Source: Hyphomicrobium_A sp963812795
GTDB taxonomy: Bacteria > Pseudomonadota > Alphaproteobacteria > Rhizobiales > Hyphomicrobiaceae
DNA: 64,000 nt
NCBI GenBank assembly: GCA_963812795.1
Contig: CAWEWG010000013.1
Location: forward strand, 62,001-126,000
Direction: 5' to 3'
Of the stretch, positions 56,837 through 64,000 are shown piece by piece. The position numbers and the translations under genes are program-made. The notes beneath the pieces are model-generated. The model was not told the origin of the DNA and ran no database searches. It was given only the letters and a program-made list of their open reading frames with translations. Positions within the stretch are counted from its first letter, which is position 1. Every line of letters begins with the position of its first letter.

Positions 56837-58243
56837 ATGCGTGCGTCGAAATCCGTGAGCGTCGGAATTCCGCCGGAGCGGGAATTCGTCCGTGCTCGGG
56901 TTGATGATTACCATATCCGCCGGAAAATCGAGCTCTGGCAGGGCCGGCATCCGCTGCAGGGCCTGTCTCCCCGTCCCGGCGATATCAAAGTCCGCAGCAA
57001 CGATTACCTGTGCCTTGCCGGCCACCCGCATGTCATCGAGAGCGAGATCGCAGCGCTGAGGTCGGGCGGGCACGGCGACGCCGTCTCACGCGTCTGGGTG
57101 CATCACGAGGCGGATGTCACGCGCGACTTCGAACAGCGCGTCGCCGCCCTGATGCAGGCCGAAGACTGCGTCGTCTGCTCTTCGGGGTACACCGCCAACG
57201 TTGGGCTGATCCAATCGTTCGCAACGCGCGGCAGCCCGGTCTATCTCGACATGAAGGCGCACATTTCTCTGCACGAGGGCGTGGTCAGCGCCGGGGCAAA
57301 GCCCGTGTTGTTTCGACACAACGACCCGCAGTCCCTCGACCGCATGCTGGCGCAGCATGGCCCCGGCCTGGTCGCCGTCGACGCGCTCTACAGCACGGAC
57401 GGCGACACCGCGCCGCTCAAGGAGCTCGTCGAGGTGTGCGAGCGCCACGGCGCCGCGCTGATCGCCGACGAAACCCATTCATTCGGCACTCAGGGGCCGA
57501 ACGGCGCCGGCCTGGTGGTCGCCGCCGGACTTGCCGAACGCGTGCACTTCCGCACCGTCGGGCTTTCAAAGGCGGTTGCCAGCCGCGGCGGCCTCGTCGT
57601 CTCGTCCCGCCGCAATATCGAGTACTTCCGCTACGAGGCGCTACCGACCATCTTCAGCACCTCGGTCATGCAGCACGAGATCGCCGGATTCGGCGCCGTC
57701 CTCGACATCTTCGAGAAGGAAGACTGGCGGCGCGACAAGCTGCACGCCAATCACGCCTACCTCAAGCAAGGGCTCGACGCGCTCGGCTACAACATGTCGG
57801 CGTCGAAGTCGCAGATCATCGGGCTGGAAGCGGGCGATATCCGCCAGACCACGGCCCTGCGCGACGCGCTCGAGAAACGCGGCGTGTTCGGCGCCATCTT
57901 CTTCCCGCCGGCAACCCCGGACAAGCGCTGCATCGTCCGCTTCACTGTCAACTGCGGGCTCAGCCGCCGCGAGCTCGATCGCATCATCGAAGTCTGCGAC
58001 GAGATCCGCGCCGAGGTTGGTATGGCCGAATGGCGATCGACGAAGCGCAGGTTGGCCGGCGGTCCCGGCACCATTCAAGCGGACAAAAAGCGCGATAAAA
58101 TGGGCTCGCGCTTAGGCCGCAGCCGCATTCTCAATAGCTGGCTGCACCGCCGGAAGCTCAATGATGAAGGTGGTGCCGACACCCACTTTCGACCGGCACG
58201 AGATGGTGCCGCCGGCGCCTTCAATAATCATCCGGCAGAATGA
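56837..58243 (+). CDS. cqsA: alpha-hydroxyketone autoinducer synthase, CqsA/LqsA-like
   Basis: A PLP-dependent alpha-oxoamine-synthase-family enzyme of 468 residues from ATG 56837 (GTG 56816, with GGTGGGG upstream, is an alternative start). It condenses an amino donor (SAM or aminobutyrate in known CqsA) with an acyl-CoA to make the alpha-aminoketone/hydroxyketone signal. Visible features are RSNDYLCLAGHP, VVCSSGYTANVGLIQSF, DMKAHISLHEGV, ADETHSFGTQG (PLP-contacting Asp211 and His214) and RTVGLSKAVASRGG with PLP Lys245. Cys/Val in DCVVCSSGY and the DALYSTDGD stretch match CqsA more than BioF. The last ~65 residues are atypical and antisense to the kinase gene; a +1 error could instead end it at 58115. 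Confidence 0.86.
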   Translation: MRASKSVSVGIPPEREFVRARVDDYHIRRKIELWQGRHPLQGLSPRPGDIKVRSNDYLCLAGHPHVIESEIAALRSGGHGDAVSRVWVHHEADVTRDFEQRVAALMQAEDCVVCSSGYTANVGLIQSFATRGSPVYLDMKAHISLHEGVVSAGAKPVLFRHNDPQSLDRMLAQHGPGLVAVDALYSTDGDTAPLKELVEVCERHGAALIADETHSFGTQGPNGAGLVVAAGLAERVHFRTVGLSKAVASRGGLVVSSRRNIEYFRYEALPTIFSTSVMQHEIAGFGAVLDIFEKEDWRRDKLHANHAYLKQGLDALGYNMSASKSQIIGLEAGDIRQTTALRDALEKRGVFGAIFFPPATPDKRCIVRFTVNCGLSRRELDRIIEVCDEIRAEVGMAEWRSTKRRLAGGPGTIQADKKRDKMGSRLGRSRILNSWLHRRKLNDEGGADTHFRPARDGAAGAFNNHPAE

Positions 58244-59470
58244 CAGCCCGAGGCCGGTGCCGACGCCGGGACGCTGCGCCGAGACGAACGGAATGAAGAC
58301 GTAGTTCAGAATCTCCGGCGGAATGCCCTCGCCGGTATCAGTGACGACGATCCTGTTCGTGTCGGGCCCGCGGCGCAGCTCGACGGACAGATAGTTTTCG
58401 TCTCCGTCGCGCGCCTCGATGGCACGCAGTCCGTTCTTCATTAGGTTGAAGAGCACGTGCGTCATGAGCAGGTCCGAGCCGCGGAACAGAAAGTCCTCGT
58501 CGAGCACGGTGCGCACGATTTCCCGCTGATTGGGCTTGAAGCTGTAGCGCTCCAGCGCGAGCGATACGATCTTGCTCATGTTGTGCAGCTCGGCCGTCGG
58601 CGCGCCGCGATGGTGTTGCGCCACGTTGGTCAGCAGGAGATCGATCACCGCGTTGGCGGAAGTGATGTGCTGTCGCACGCGCCGGTGCGAAGCCGCGAGT
58701 TTGGCGCGGATGGGAGAATCCGGAAGCCGCTCCAGCAGGCGCTCGCAGCCGTCCGCCTCGAAGCGGATACCGGTGAGGGGCGTCCGGCATTCATGCGCCA
58801 CCTGACTGGCGAGCGAGGCAGCGGCCTTGATCTTCTCGCGGGCGATGACGTTGTCGCCGAAGGCCAGGCCGAGAAACCCAGTTAGTGCAAAAAAGAGGAT
58901 CGGCAGCGTCGTCCAGTAACCCGCCGGGATCGGCGCGCCGCCGGTCATCAGCAGATAGGCGCCGATCGCCGCGATCGAACCGATAACCAGCACGACGATG
59001 GCGTTTACGAGGTCGTACAGCAGCACCACGTAGATCAGCGCGGCGAGCGTCGACATCTGCCACGTCGCATTGCTGCCGTTGAGCAGCAGCATCAGCGTGA
59101 AGAAGAACGGCAGGCAGTAGAGAAACATGAAGTACGAGAACGGCACGATGTAGCGTCGCAATTCCGTCGGCCACCAGCGCGCCAGCGCCAGGGCGAGACA
59201 AAGCCCCGTGCCAATGCCGCGCAGCGTCAAGCTGTCGTAGGGCTGCGGCAGAACGTACGTCCACGCCAGGTAGAAAATGGGGAAGCCGAAAATGCCGATC
59301 ACGGCCGCCGCCCATATCTTCCGTTGTGCGTGGGCGTGATACTCGATGTAGCGGCGCGCGAGGTCGTGCACCGCGCGCGCGATGATATTCGGGCGCGAAC
59401 CGACGCCGCCCTCATTTGAAATGACGTTAGCACGCGGCTTTAACGTCAAACGATCTGACAATTGAAACAT
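58112..59470 (-). CDS. cqsS: membrane sensor histidine kinase, CqsS/LqsS-like
   Basis: A 452-residue sensor kinase. Residues ~51-205 form six membrane helices (KIWAAAVIGIFGFPIFYLAW, FSYFMFLYCLPFFFTLMLLL, ALIYVVLLYDLVNAIVVLVI, and others) and include FYLAWTYVLPQPYDSLTLRG, a signature of CqsS-type hydroxyketone receptors. His226 in SQVAHECRTPLTGIRFEADG is the phosphorylation site. N box FNLMKNGLRAIEA, DTGEGIPPEI, GTGLGLSFCRMIIEGAGG and the ending EGAGGTISCRSKVGVGTTF follow. Unlike Vibrio CqsS it has no C-terminal receiver, as in LqsS. It converges on the cqsA-like gene and diverges from its putative regulator. Confidence 0.88.
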   Translation of the reverse strand: MFQLSDRLTLKPRANVISNEGGVGSRPNIIARAVHDLARRYIEYHAHAQRKIWAAAVIGIFGFPIFYLAWTYVLPQPYDSLTLRGIGTGLCLALALARWWPTELRRYIVPFSYFMFLYCLPFFFTLMLLLNGSNATWQMSTLAALIYVVLLYDLVNAIVVLVIGSIAAIGAYLLMTGGAPIPAGYWTTLPILFFALTGFLGLAFGDNVIAREKIKAAASLASQVAHECRTPLTGIRFEADGCERLLERLPDSPIRAKLAASHRRVRQHITSANAVIDLLLTNVAQHHRGAPTAELHNMSKIVSLALERYSFKPNQREIVRTVLDEDFLFRGSDLLMTHVLFNLMKNGLRAIEARDGDENYLSVELRRGPDTNRIVVTDTGEGIPPEILNYVFIPFVSAQRPGVGTGLGLSFCRMIIEGAGGTISCRSKVGVGTTFIIELPAVQPAIENAAAA

Positions 59471-59568
59471 TTAAACTTTTAACCGTCGTCGTACCGGATC
59501 CGATACGAAACCGTAGTACGAAAGGTACTTACGGAAAGTGCATTCGACCGGCGAGGGCTTAACCGATC
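59471..59568. promoter_or_regulatory. divergent promoter of the sensor kinase and the regulator
   Basis: A 98-base gap between head-to-head genes. It contains an AT-rich block (ATTTAAACTTTTAA near 59470), the palindrome CGGATCCG (59495-59502) and the inverted repeat AGTAC-GAAAG-GTACT (59515-59529). The repeat is central enough to control both genes. Confidence 0.5.
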
Positions 59569-60543
59569 ATGACGCCGTTCTACCATCCGACTTCGATCCT
59601 CGTACTCGACGACGATCCGCTTTTTCTAGAAAGTCTGGATTTTCAGTTTAGCGAAGAAGTGTCGTGCCAGACCTTTACGCGGCCAGACGCCGCGCTCGAG
59701 CACCTTCGCACGCAAGCCCCCCAGCACCCGAATTTCGCACGCTATTTCAGAGACGTTTCAGACATGGACCTCGGCTCGGAGGTTCGCTTCGGGGACCGGC
59801 TCCTGCGCCTGCAGCTATCCGAGCTGCGCTCCGTCATCGACGACCGCTCGCGCCAGCAGCGGGTCTCGGTCGCCATCGTCGACTACGACATGCCGAAAAT
59901 GACAGGGGTCGAATTCTGTCGCGCCATTCGCGATCTGCCGGTCAAGACCATCCTGCTCACGGGCAAGGCGGGTCTGGAGACGGCGATCTCCGCCTTCAAT
60001 GAGGGCGTCATCGATTGCTTCCTGCAGAAGCAGGATCAGAGCGTGACGTATGCCTTGCGCCGCGAGATCAAGCGGCTGCAGCACGAGTACTTCGCCGAGA
60101 TCTCGGCGCCCATCAACAGCGCCCTGGCTCTGCAGAAGCCATCGTTCTTCTCCGACCCGGGCTTTATCGCGCTGTTCAAGGAAGTCGCTGAGAAGAACGA
60201 CATCGTCGAGCACTACGTCTGTGCGGCGCCGCCCGGCGTGATGATGCGCGACGCCGACGGCAACGAGTCGTTCTTGCTGATTTCGGACACCGATACCCTC
60301 GAGGTCCAATGCGAGGCGGCAGAGACGCGCCACGCGCCCGCCGACATGGTGCAGCTGCTGCGCACCCGCAAGGCGCACGCCTGGTTCCCGACGCAGGAAG
60401 GCATCTATCACCCGGATTACGAGGCCAACTGGGCGAAGTTCATCTGGCCGGCGCAGGTTCTCCCCGGTTCTGGCGCCTGGACCTACAGCTACATCCGCCA
60501 TGAGCATCCTGCCCACGAACCGCTCCGTAGCCAGCGGGCGTGA
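59569..60543 (+). CDS. response regulator with expanded receiver, LqsR-like
   Basis: A 324-residue protein. SILVLDDDPLFLESLDF (acidic Asp14-16) opens a receiver; the phospho-acceptor is Asp105 in VAIVDYDMPKMTGVEF, followed by TILLTGKAG and FNEGVIDCFLQKQD (switch Thr and Lys). The gap from acidic pocket to Asp105 is ~90 residues instead of ~44, so about 46 residues are inserted (LRTQAPQHPNFARYF to RSVIDDRSRQQRVS). The C-terminal ~160 residues (FFSDPGFIALFKEVAEKNDI, GVMMRDADGNESFLLISDTD) show no DNA-binding motif. In Legionella, LqsR is likewise an odd receiver without HTH that acts downstream of LqsS and LqsA. Position next to the kinase supports the same role. Confidence 0.8.
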   Translation: MTPFYHPTSILVLDDDPLFLESLDFQFSEEVSCQTFTRPDAALEHLRTQAPQHPNFARYFRDVSDMDLGSEVRFGDRLLRLQLSELRSVIDDRSRQQRVSVAIVDYDMPKMTGVEFCRAIRDLPVKTILLTGKAGLETAISAFNEGVIDCFLQKQDQSVTYALRREIKRLQHEYFAEISAPINSALALQKPSFFSDPGFIALFKEVAEKNDIVEHYVCAAPPGVMMRDADGNESFLLISDTDTLEVQCEAAETRHAPADMVQLLRTRKAHAWFPTQEGIYHPDYEANWAKFIWPAQVLPGSGAWTYSYIRHEHPAHEPLRSQRA

Positions 60544-60693
60544 TGGTTCGCAACCCTGAGTAGTCTCCGCGGAAGTCGGCGACGAATTTCTGTTGATGTC
60601 CTGTGCGCCAGCGGTGCACTGAGTTGGACACGCACCCCGCACCGCCCCACCCGCGCTTAGACTGCCCTAGTGATTCGGGCGGCGGGGGCAGCA

Positions 60694-61956
60694 ATGAATT
60701 CAACGGATGCGCGGCGGAGCGGCGGTGTCGGCGCTGGCCTGCTGGCGGCCCTGCTGCTCGCGCAGCCGGCCCAAGCCCTCGAGGGATACTTCCAGCACGG
60801 CTACGGCGCGCGGCATAAGGCGCTCGCGGGTGCAGGCGTGGCCGATGGCCGGGACGCGACCATCGCCATCATCAATCCGGCTGGCCTCGTGCACGCTCAA
60901 AACGAGATCGATTCCGCCTTCAGCCTGTTCAGCCCGACGCGCGAAATGGTCGGGTCTGGAGCGCCTGGGCTGACGCCGACCGGCAAGTACGAGAGCAATA
61001 CGCTCGAGTTCTTCGTTCCCAATCTTTCGGCGGCCTACCGCGTCTCCGGCAACCCATTCGTCGACGTTGTCGGCGTTTCGGTGTGGGGCAACGGCGCCGG
61101 CACCAACTATCGCAACTTCGACCGCGGCGGCGGCTGCCTCAACGGCGGCTCGGGCATGTACTGTGGTGGCCCGGCGGGCGTCGACCTGCAGCAGATGTTC
61201 CTGACGCTGTCAGTCGCCAAGCACATCACACCGGAGCTGTCGGTTGGCATCGGGCCAACGCTCGCCCGCCAGCAGTTCCGCGCCAAGGGCCTCGACGTGT
61301 TCGCACCGGTGGCGAACAGCATCGATCAGGAATGGGGCTACGGCGTCAGCGGCGGCATCGAATGGAGCATCGCGCGCCATCTGCGTTTCGGCGCCGCGAT
61401 CGCCTCGCGCACCTACATGGGCTCGTTCGAAAAGTATGCCAACCTCCTCGCCGATCACGGCGACTGCGACGTGCCGGCGTTCGGGCAGGCCGGCATAGCG
61501 TATGATGCGCAGCCCGACCTCACCCTGATGCTGGACTATCAGCACATCGCGTACGGCTCGATACCGTGCGTGGCCAATCCCGCGACAAGCCCGGGGCCGT
61601 TCGGCGCCGCCAATGGGCCGGCCTTCGGATGGCGGGACATCAATGCCGTGAAATTCGGCGTCGAGTGGCGCTACACGCCCGACATCGCGTTGCGCGCCGG
61701 CTATGCATACAACACCCCTCTATTCGGCTCGCGCGACGTGCAACTCGACATCCTCGCGCCGGCCGCCACGCAGCATCACCTGACAGCGGGCGGCGAGTGG
61801 CGGTTCGATAGGGACTGGGCCGTGGAGCTGGCGGCAATGTATGCGCCCGAAGCCTCGGTCACGGGCCCTGAGGTGGTCGGCAGCCATATCGTCGAAATTA
61901 ATACCGAGCAGTACGAGGTCACCCTGGGCGTTAAGTATTTCTATGATTCGCCCTAA
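60694..61956 (+). CDS. outer membrane channel, OMPP1/FadL/TodX family
   Basis: A 420-residue beta-barrel protein with a signal peptide (VGAGLLAALLLAQPAQA). Family features are the N-terminal hatch GYGARHKALAGAGVADGRDA and IAIINPAGLVHAQNEIDSA, repeated aromatic/Gly beta strands, EWRYTPDIALRAGYAYNTPL, and a final strand ending KYFYDSP with a terminal aromatic region. FadL-type proteins carry hydrophobic molecules such as long-chain fatty acids across the outer membrane. Start ATG 60694 follows GGGGG. It may bring in hydrophobic molecules, possibly the neighbouring signal (inference). Confidence 0.86.
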   Translation: MNSTDARRSGGVGAGLLAALLLAQPAQALEGYFQHGYGARHKALAGAGVADGRDATIAIINPAGLVHAQNEIDSAFSLFSPTREMVGSGAPGLTPTGKYESNTLEFFVPNLSAAYRVSGNPFVDVVGVSVWGNGAGTNYRNFDRGGGCLNGGSGMYCGGPAGVDLQQMFLTLSVAKHITPELSVGIGPTLARQQFRAKGLDVFAPVANSIDQEWGYGVSGGIEWSIARHLRFGAAIASRTYMGSFEKYANLLADHGDCDVPAFGQAGIAYDAQPDLTLMLDYQHIAYGSIPCVANPATSPGPFGAANGPAFGWRDINAVKFGVEWRYTPDIALRAGYAYNTPLFGSRDVQLDILAPAATQHHLTAGGEWRFDRDWAVELAAMYAPEASVTGPEVVGSHIVEINTEQYEVTLGVKYFYDSP

Positions 61957-62108
61957 GATTGGATGAGCCCAAACGCTCAATCTCAAGATGCCATCGTTTA
62001 CGGATCGCTAAACCCTTTGGCGAATACATCGAAACTTATTAGGAATGTGGCGACTAACCCCAGGCTAGAGTTGCTGAACCGCTTCGGCGACGCCAGGGAA
62101 GACAGCAC

Positions 62109-64000
62109 GTGAGTCAGGGTGCGCTCAAGCTTGCCCACACACAGGGTCGGCAGGAAGGACTACGCGGTGAGAACGAGCCTGAGCTCTTCTCGGCCGGCGA
62201 AGTCGCGCATCTGCAGGATGCTCTCGAGCAGCAGCTCGGAGCCGTGCTGCAGCGCAACGAGACCCTAGAGCAGCTCAATTCGTGTTTCGAGGCGGCCCTC
62301 AACCACATGGGACGCGGCCTGTCGATGTTCGACAGCGGGCAGCGCCTCGTCGTCTGCAATAAGGCGTATGCGGATATCTATGCGCTCCCCGCCGAGTTGG
62401 CGCGCCCTGGAACACCCTTCCTCGATATTCTGTGCTTCCACATGACCCGCGCCACCGGCGAGCAGGCCTCACGCGAAGGTGCCTCGGCGTGGATCCAGGA
62501 GCATGTGACACGGCTTCAGCAGGCCGGGCACCGGGAAGAGATTCAGAATCTCGCCGACGGCCGGATCATCCGCGTGACCTACGAACCGCTCGCAGGCGGC
62601 GGTTGGGTCGACATGCAGGAAGACATCACGGCGCAGCGGCGGTCCGACGAAAAGATCGAATGGCTGGCACGTCACGACACGCTGACGGAAATTCCAAACC
62701 GCTTCCATTTCCGCGAGCGCCTCGAGCACCAGTTCGAGACATATGATCCCCGCCAGGGCTTCGCGCTCTTGTGGCTCGATCTCGACCACTTCAAGGAGAT
62801 CAACGACCGGCACGGCCACCTCGTAGGAGATGGCCTGTTGAAAAGCGTCGCCAGCCGACTGAAGAGCACCCTGCGTGCGGGCGACGTGGTCGGCCGCCTC
62901 GGTGGTGACGAGTTCGCCATCTTGCAGGTGGGGGTGGATCGCGAGGATCTCGCCGACAATCTCGCCCGCCGCATACTGCAGAACATCCGCCGCCCGCACG
63001 ACGTGCTGGGCCATTGCCTGCACACTGAAGCCAGCATCGGCGTTGCCTTGGCGCCGCATCACGCCCAAACACCCGAGCAGCTTTTCGCCTGCGCCGACAT
63101 GGCGCTCTACCGGGCCAAATCCTTGGGCCGTGGCGTGCACGCCGTCTATGCTCCGGGGTCTGTCGACGCGCCCGCGGCAGCCAACCCGTTGCGCGCCGAG
63201 CTGCAGGAAGCGGTCGATCGCGACCAGCTGGTGCTGCACTACCAGCCGATCGTCGATCTGCGCGAAGGCAAAGTATCGAGCTTCGAATTGCTGATGCGCT
63301 GGAAGCACCCCAGTCGCGGCATGATCGCACCCTCGGAGTTCATACCCATCGCCGAGGAAACGCGGCTGATCGTGCGCATGGGTAGCTGGGCGCTGAAACA
63401 AGCCTGCACCGACGCCATGGACTGGCCTGACTACACGAAGGTGGCCGTCAATCTTTCCGCCGTGCAGATCGAATGCTGCGATGTGTACGAGATCGTCACT
63501 GCAGCCCTCAGCGAAACGGGGCTCGCGCCGCAGCGCCTGCAATTGGAGATCACCGAAACCGTGCTCATGCGCGACCAGTCGCGCACGCAGGAAGTGCTGC
63601 GCAAGCTGCATGATCTCGGCGTCCTGATCACGCTCGACGACTTCGGAACCTGCTTTGCGACGCTGAACTACCTGCGCAGCTTCCCGTTCAAGAAAATCAA
63701 GATCGACCGCAGCTTCGTGCGCGACATTCCCGAGCATCACGACTGCGTCGCCATCGTCAAATCGGTGGCCGATCTGGCGCGCGAGCTCAACATGCGCTCC
63801 GTCGCCGAGGGCGTGGAGACCGCGGCCAGCCTCATGGCCGTGCGGGCTGCCGGATACGACGAAGCGCAGGGCTTCTATTTCAGCCCGCCCGTGCGCGCCA
63901 GCGGCATCAAGCGCGCGGTGAAACAGTGCACCCTGCGGCTCGCGGCGCTCGATTCCGCGAGCGCCGACAAGGCCCCCAAGGGCGACAAAAAGCGCGGTTG
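62109..64000 (+). CDS. PAS-GGDEF-EAL cyclic-di-GMP protein (C-terminus cut by window edge)
   Basis: The frame is open from GTG 62109 (AGGGAAG Shine-Dalgarno) to the window edge (630 codons). Order: an N-terminal helix (LQDALEQQLGAVLQRNETLE), a PAS_7-type PAS domain (FEAALNHMGRGLSMFDSGQR, ADIYALPAELARPGTP), GGDEF domain (LTEIPNRFHFRERL, DLDHFKEINDRHGHLVGD, intact GGDEF in RLGGDEFAIL), and EAL domain (LVLHYQPIVDL, ELL in place of EAL, EFIPIAEETRLI, LDDFGTCFATLNYLRSF, KIDRSFVRDIPE). The GGDEF half keeps catalytic residues. In the EAL domain the loop-6 Gly is Cys (DDFGTC), so phosphodiesterase activity is uncertain. Preceded by a hairpin-like element but no clear terminator. Confidence 0.92.
   Translation, partial: MSQGALKLAHTQGRQEGLRGENEPELFSAGEVAHLQDALEQQLGAVLQRNETLEQLNSCFEAALNHMGRGLSMFDSGQRLVVCNKAYADIYALPAELARPGTPFLDILCFHMTRATGEQASREGASAWIQEHVTRLQQAGHREEIQNLADGRIIRVTYEPLAGGGWVDMQEDITAQRRSDEKIEWLARHDTLTEIPNRFHFRERLEHQFETYDPRQGFALLWLDLDHFKEINDRHGHLVGDGLLKSVASRLKSTLRAGDVVGRLGGDEFAILQVGVDREDLADNLARRILQNIRRPHDVLGHCLHTEASIGVALAPHHAQTPEQLFACADMALYRAKSLGRGVHAVYAPGSVDAPAAANPLRAELQEAVDRDQLVLHYQPIVDLREGKVSSFELLMRWKHPSRGMIAPSEFIPIAEETRLIVRMGSWALKQACTDAMDWPDYTKVAVNLSAVQIECCDVYEIVTAALSETGLAPQRLQLEITETVLMRDQSRTQEVLRKLHDLGVLITLDDFGTCFATLNYLRSFPFKKIKIDRSFVRDIPEHHDCVAIVKSVADLARELNMRSVAEGVETAASLMAVRAAGYDEAQGFYFSPPVRASGIKRAVKQCTLRLAALDSASADKAPKGDKKRG

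Noticed and set aside
61957..62108. A hairpin after the FadL-type gene (AGATT..TGAGC with GCTCAATCT).
   Set aside because: The stem has a 3-base bulge and no T tract, so I do not call it a terminator.
62469..63740. A 423-codon minus-strand frame at the right end.
   Set aside because: It is opposite the PAS-GGDEF-EAL gene, whose motifs are unmistakable.

Overview
The window reads as a chromosomal segment of a high-GC alphaproteobacterium of the Hyphomicrobiales (Rhizobiales) type. The strongest evidence is one long, mostly minus-strand housekeeping block. Read in transcription order from high to low coordinates it is mutS-glnD-murJ-trpS-usp-nfuA-(rutE-like)-tsaB-rimI-fur-plsC-miaB-phoH-ybeY-corC-lnt-HTH regulator-metK-trmB-rimP-nusA-ylxR-infB-rbfA-(ycxB-like)-truB-rpsO-pnp, an order familiar from that group. 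Species cannot be named from the sequence alone.

Layout: 0-8.9 kb is an accessory region. It holds a Gly-rich and Asp/His-rich secreted protein cut by the left edge, the agmatine-to-putrescine pair aguA-aguB, a flavin lactone oxidase-like enzyme, glycerate kinase, an atypical SDR, an AraC regulator with a SnoaL-like protein, and a tiny secreted Trp/Arg-rich protein. 9.1-14.1 kb is a compact same-strand biosynthetic cluster: Fe(II)/2-oxoglutarate oxygenase, FcoT-type thioesterase, LCMT-type methyltransferase, HxxxDG acyltransferase-like protein and cytochrome P450. Its first two genes resemble the isonitrile-forming pair ScoE/ScoD (Rv0097/Rv0098), but the NRPS, ligase and carrier protein of known clusters are absent here. 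14.6-17.6 kb is a three-gene phosphorelay cassette. 17.7-52 kb is the housekeeping block. 52.2-56.5 kb holds maeB, PHA depolymerase and a GST.

56.8-60.5 kb contains what looks like a complete alpha-hydroxyketone quorum-sensing circuit: a CqsA/LqsA-like synthase, a six-TM CqsS/LqsS-like sensor kinase, and an unusual receiver protein transcribed divergently from the kinase. A FadL-type outer-membrane channel and a PAS-GGDEF-EAL protein (cut by the right edge) follow.

Data quality: many genes, concentrated at 42.4-51.5 kb and scattered at 9.29, 13.41, 17.0-17.6 and 18.61 kb, are broken by small indels. Every break I could resolve is explained by extra single bases, including in essential genes (murJ, trpS) and in conserved mutS, glnD and pnp. 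I therefore treat these as sequence or assembly errors and annotate the genes through the breaks. No tRNA, rRNA, CRISPR array, insertion sequence or prophage was recognised.
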